Assembly (NCBI GenBank): GCA_020721745.1
Contig: DYMC01000141.1
Coordinates: 1 to 6,203, forward strand
Origin: Lentisphaera sp.
Lineage (GTDB): Bacteria; Verrucomicrobiota; Lentisphaeria; Victivallales; GWF2-50-93
DNA: 6,203 bases
Direction of reading: 5' to 3'
Shown here: piece after piece, positions 4,773 through 6,203 of the stretch
How the letters are laid out: each line of letters opens with the position of its first letter
Numbering within the stretch: the first letter of the stretch is position 1
Translations under genes and position numbers: made by a program
Notes under the pieces: model-generated
Told to the model about the DNA's origin: nothing
The model's database searches: none
Seen by the model: only the letters and a program-made list of their open reading frames with translations

Positions 4773-6023
4773 AATCCCCTCGTATCCCTCCATCGCGGTC
4801 TTCCTGATCATCCCGTGGAGGCTCTGCCCGTTGAGGACTCCATGGACAATGAGAGCGGAGTAGAATATCCCTACGATCCAGTAGATGACGTTGATTATCA
4901 TCATAAAAGAGCTTGCGCCTACGCACATGTAGAAACCGAAAGCGCCCCAGAGACCAAGCCCCCTCAATGTCCGCAGCGGATGCCTCATGTGGGCCAGATG
5001 CGTCCGCATGAAGCCCTTCACCCACCTGGATCTCTGGCGTATCCAGTTCCAGAGACGGGAGTTCGCCTCCTCCCAGGTGGTGGAGTCCAGCAGGCAGGTC
5101 TTGTAGCCTTTCGAGTAGATGCGTATCCCGAGTTCGCAGTCCTCCGTCACGTTGAAGGGATCCCAGCCGCCAAGACGCCTCAGTATCTCCGTCCGGAAGT
5201 GGTTCGATGTCCCGCCCAGCGGGATGGGAATGTTCATAATCTCCAGTCCCGGCAGAAGCAGGTCGAAAGTGGTGCTGTATTCAATTGTGAAGAGGCGCGT
5301 GAGCAGGTTCTGCTTCGGATTGTAGTAGTTGAGCTTCGCCTGCACGCAGGCGTAGTTCCCGGGAAGACGCCTGAAAAGCGCCACGGCCTTCCTCAGCTGG
5401 TCCGGCTCGGGCCTGTCCTCCGCATCGTATATCACGCAGTATTCCCCCCTCGCCTCCTCCAGACCGAAATTGCAGGCCCTCGGCTTTGTCTTCGGCTGGC
5501 AGTCCGGAATCACCATCCTGCTGAAATAGCTTGGCAGACGGCATAGCTCCAAAACCGAAATCGTCGCCTCGTCGTCCTCCTCCAGAAGCAACTTCACGTC
5601 AAGCTTCTCCTTCGGATAGTCCAGCATCTCGATGCGCGAGACAATCTTGTCCGCTATGTTCGCCTCCTTGTAGAGCGGAACCAGAATTGTGTAGACCGGA
5701 AGCCCGGAATCAGGAATGGCAAGCATCTCCGCCGGAGAGATTTTCTTCTCCCCTCTGCCCGCCAGCGACACGACCACCGCGGCACCCCGGAACAGCGCCG
5801 CGCAGAAATACCAGAAGGAAACATAGAGAGTGAAAAGACAGAGCGAGACATCCCAGCGATAGGCGAGAATCAGAAGAAGTGTGGACAGCAGGACAGTGTA
5901 GAACACAACCTGCCACCAGGCAAACGTTGTGTTGGCGCAGTAGCGTCCGTGCCCGGACACAAATCTTCTGGTCAGATCGTCAACCCTCAAAGCCAGCCCT
6001 CGTCGTTCAAACCGCTGATGCAC
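4770..6023 (-). CDS. Membrane family-2 glycosyltransferase (processive, cellulose-synthase/N-glycosyltransferase-like), ends early at TAG
   Basis: Likely makes or extends an envelope polysaccharide from a nucleotide sugar at the inner membrane. The GTG at 6023 is chosen because GGAGGTGG (6039-6032) lies 8 nt upstream; a GTG at 6035 would overlap that site. In the 417-aa product there are two N-terminal hydrophobic segments (about 36-56 and 59-80), then a GT2 domain: YTILVPLYKEANI (111-123), LLLEEDDEAT (145-154), KTKPRACNFGL (178-188), donor/metal site YDAEDRP (199-205), TED (293-295, probable catalytic base) and QRSRW (330-334, the Q-x-x-R-W motif). More transmembrane segments follow at about 355-395. 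All catalytic motifs are present, but the protein stops at codon 418 (TAG), while family-typical transmembrane and tail sequence continues in the same frame to 4440. The acceptor and sugar cannot be deduced. Confidence 0.88.
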   Translation of the reverse strand: MHQRFERRGLALRVDDLTRRFVSGHGRYCANTTFAWWQVVFYTVLLSTLLLILAYRWDVSLCLFTLYVSFWYFCAALFRGAAVVVSLAGRGEKKISPAEMLAIPDSGLPVYTILVPLYKEANIADKIVSRIEMLDYPKEKLDVKLLLEEDDEATISVLELCRLPSYFSRMVIPDCQPKTKPRACNFGLEEARGEYCVIYDAEDRPEPDQLRKAVALFRRLPGNYACVQAKLNYYNPKQNLLTRLFTIEYSTTFDLLLPGLEIMNIPIPLGGTSNHFRTEILRRLGGWDPFNVTEDCELGIRIYSKGYKTCLLDSTTWEEANSRLWNWIRQRSRWVKGFMRTHLAHMRHPLRTLRGLGLWGAFGFYMCVGASSFMMIINVIYWIVGIFYSALIVHGVLNGQSLHGMIRKTAMEGYEGI

Positions 6024-6031
6024 CCCGTGCG

Positions 6032-6039
6032 CCACCTCC
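6032..6039 (-). promoter_or_regulatory. Strong Shine-Dalgarno of the glycosyltransferase
   Basis: GGAGGTGG on the minus strand lies 8 nt before the GTG at 6023. It is the best ribosome-site match in the window and fixes the start. An octamer it partly overlaps, GCACGGAG (6043-6036), is repeated at 6074-6067, 31 bp upstream in the leader. Confidence 0.7.
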
Positions 6040-6047
6040 GTGCATCA

Positions 6048-6203
6048 CAAAGTCTCTACTCTAGCACTCCGTGCGTCAAACACAATGTACACAGGCCTGA
6101 CGAATTGCAGATTTTTCGTTTTATTCCATCCCCGAGGCATTTTTTTTTAATATTTTTCTTCTTTTTTGCGTTTTCCGCTTGCAAAACTTATACGTAGTGC
6201 TAC
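6048..6203 (-). other. AT-rich leader and A-tract region upstream of the glycosyltransferase
   Basis: No gene is visible. On the minus strand it carries runs of A at roughly helical spacing (6176-6140: GAAAAC, CAAAAAAG, GAAAAAT, then A9), the sort of sequence that bends DNA or acts as an UP element. A TTGACG box (6079-6074) matches 5 of 6 -35 bases, but no good -10 lies at the right distance, so I do not call a promoter. It probably contains the regulatory region of the minus-strand gene cluster. Confidence 0.4.

Noticed and set aside
3697..5025. 442-codon open frame on the minus strand spanning the pseudopilin, spacer and glycosyltransferase
   Set aside because: It is out of frame with two clearly conserved genes, and its product is Arg/Gly-rich with no motif.
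6140..6176. T-runs on the plus strand as a possible terminator
   Set aside because: No GC-rich stem precedes the T9 run and no plus-strand gene ends nearby; it reads better as A-tracts upstream of the glycosyltransferase.
1..6203. CRISPR array, tRNA, rRNA, riboswitch or intact insertion sequence
   Set aside because: No regularly spaced repeats, no cloverleaf or rRNA-like conserved stretches, no transposase frame and no known aptamer core were seen on either strand.

Overview
The window looks like chromosomal DNA from a GC-rich bacterium of the PVC group. Lentisphaerota or Kiritimatiellota is my best guess. The pointers are a prepilin-like protein with a long FTLIELLVVIAIIAILAGLLFP helix, a type II secretion gene order on one strand, a uroporphyrinogen-decarboxylase-family methyltransferase relative, and a kinetoplastid/plant-like phosphofructokinase. 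This placement is inferred from protein style only. I found no tRNA, rRNA, CRISPR array, transposase or phage gene.

Layout from left to right: an AT-rich scrap (1-49) abuts the C-terminal third of a URO-D family gene on the + strand (50-391). All other genes are on the - strand. Reading that strand in its own 5' to 3' direction (high to low coordinates), it carries an AT-rich leader (6024-6203); a membrane family-2 glycosyltransferase whose frame is cut by one in-frame TAG (6023-4440); a 201-bp spacer with a GC hairpin; a pseudopilin (4238 to about 3485); a secretin with a 1-nt frameshift just after its start and no pore-forming end (3481 to about 2236); two remnants of the GspE ATPase flanking a 32-bp perfect palindrome (2248-1759); and an apparently intact ATP-type 6-phosphofructokinase (1652-369), whose 3' end overlaps the URO-D gene tail to tail by 23 bp.

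Pseudopilin, secretin and GspE occur in the order expected for a type II secretion or type IV pilus-like operon, but the operon cannot work as read. The secretin lacks its beta-barrel region. The GspE remnants lack the N-terminal domains and the whole Walker A to Walker B core. The breakpoints keep the normal gene order, so they look like successive deletions in a decaying operon. A collapsed or chimeric assembly would give the same picture and cannot be excluded from sequence alone. By contrast the phosphofructokinase keeps all key motifs, so decay, if real, is selective.

I see no convincing new biological system. The observations most worth following are the palindrome with CTAG ends at the GspE deletion point, the scarcity of CTAG elsewhere and its presence at breakpoints, the in-frame amber codon in an otherwise complete glycosyltransferase where all other gene ends use TGA, and a probable leaderless promoter for the phosphofructokinase.
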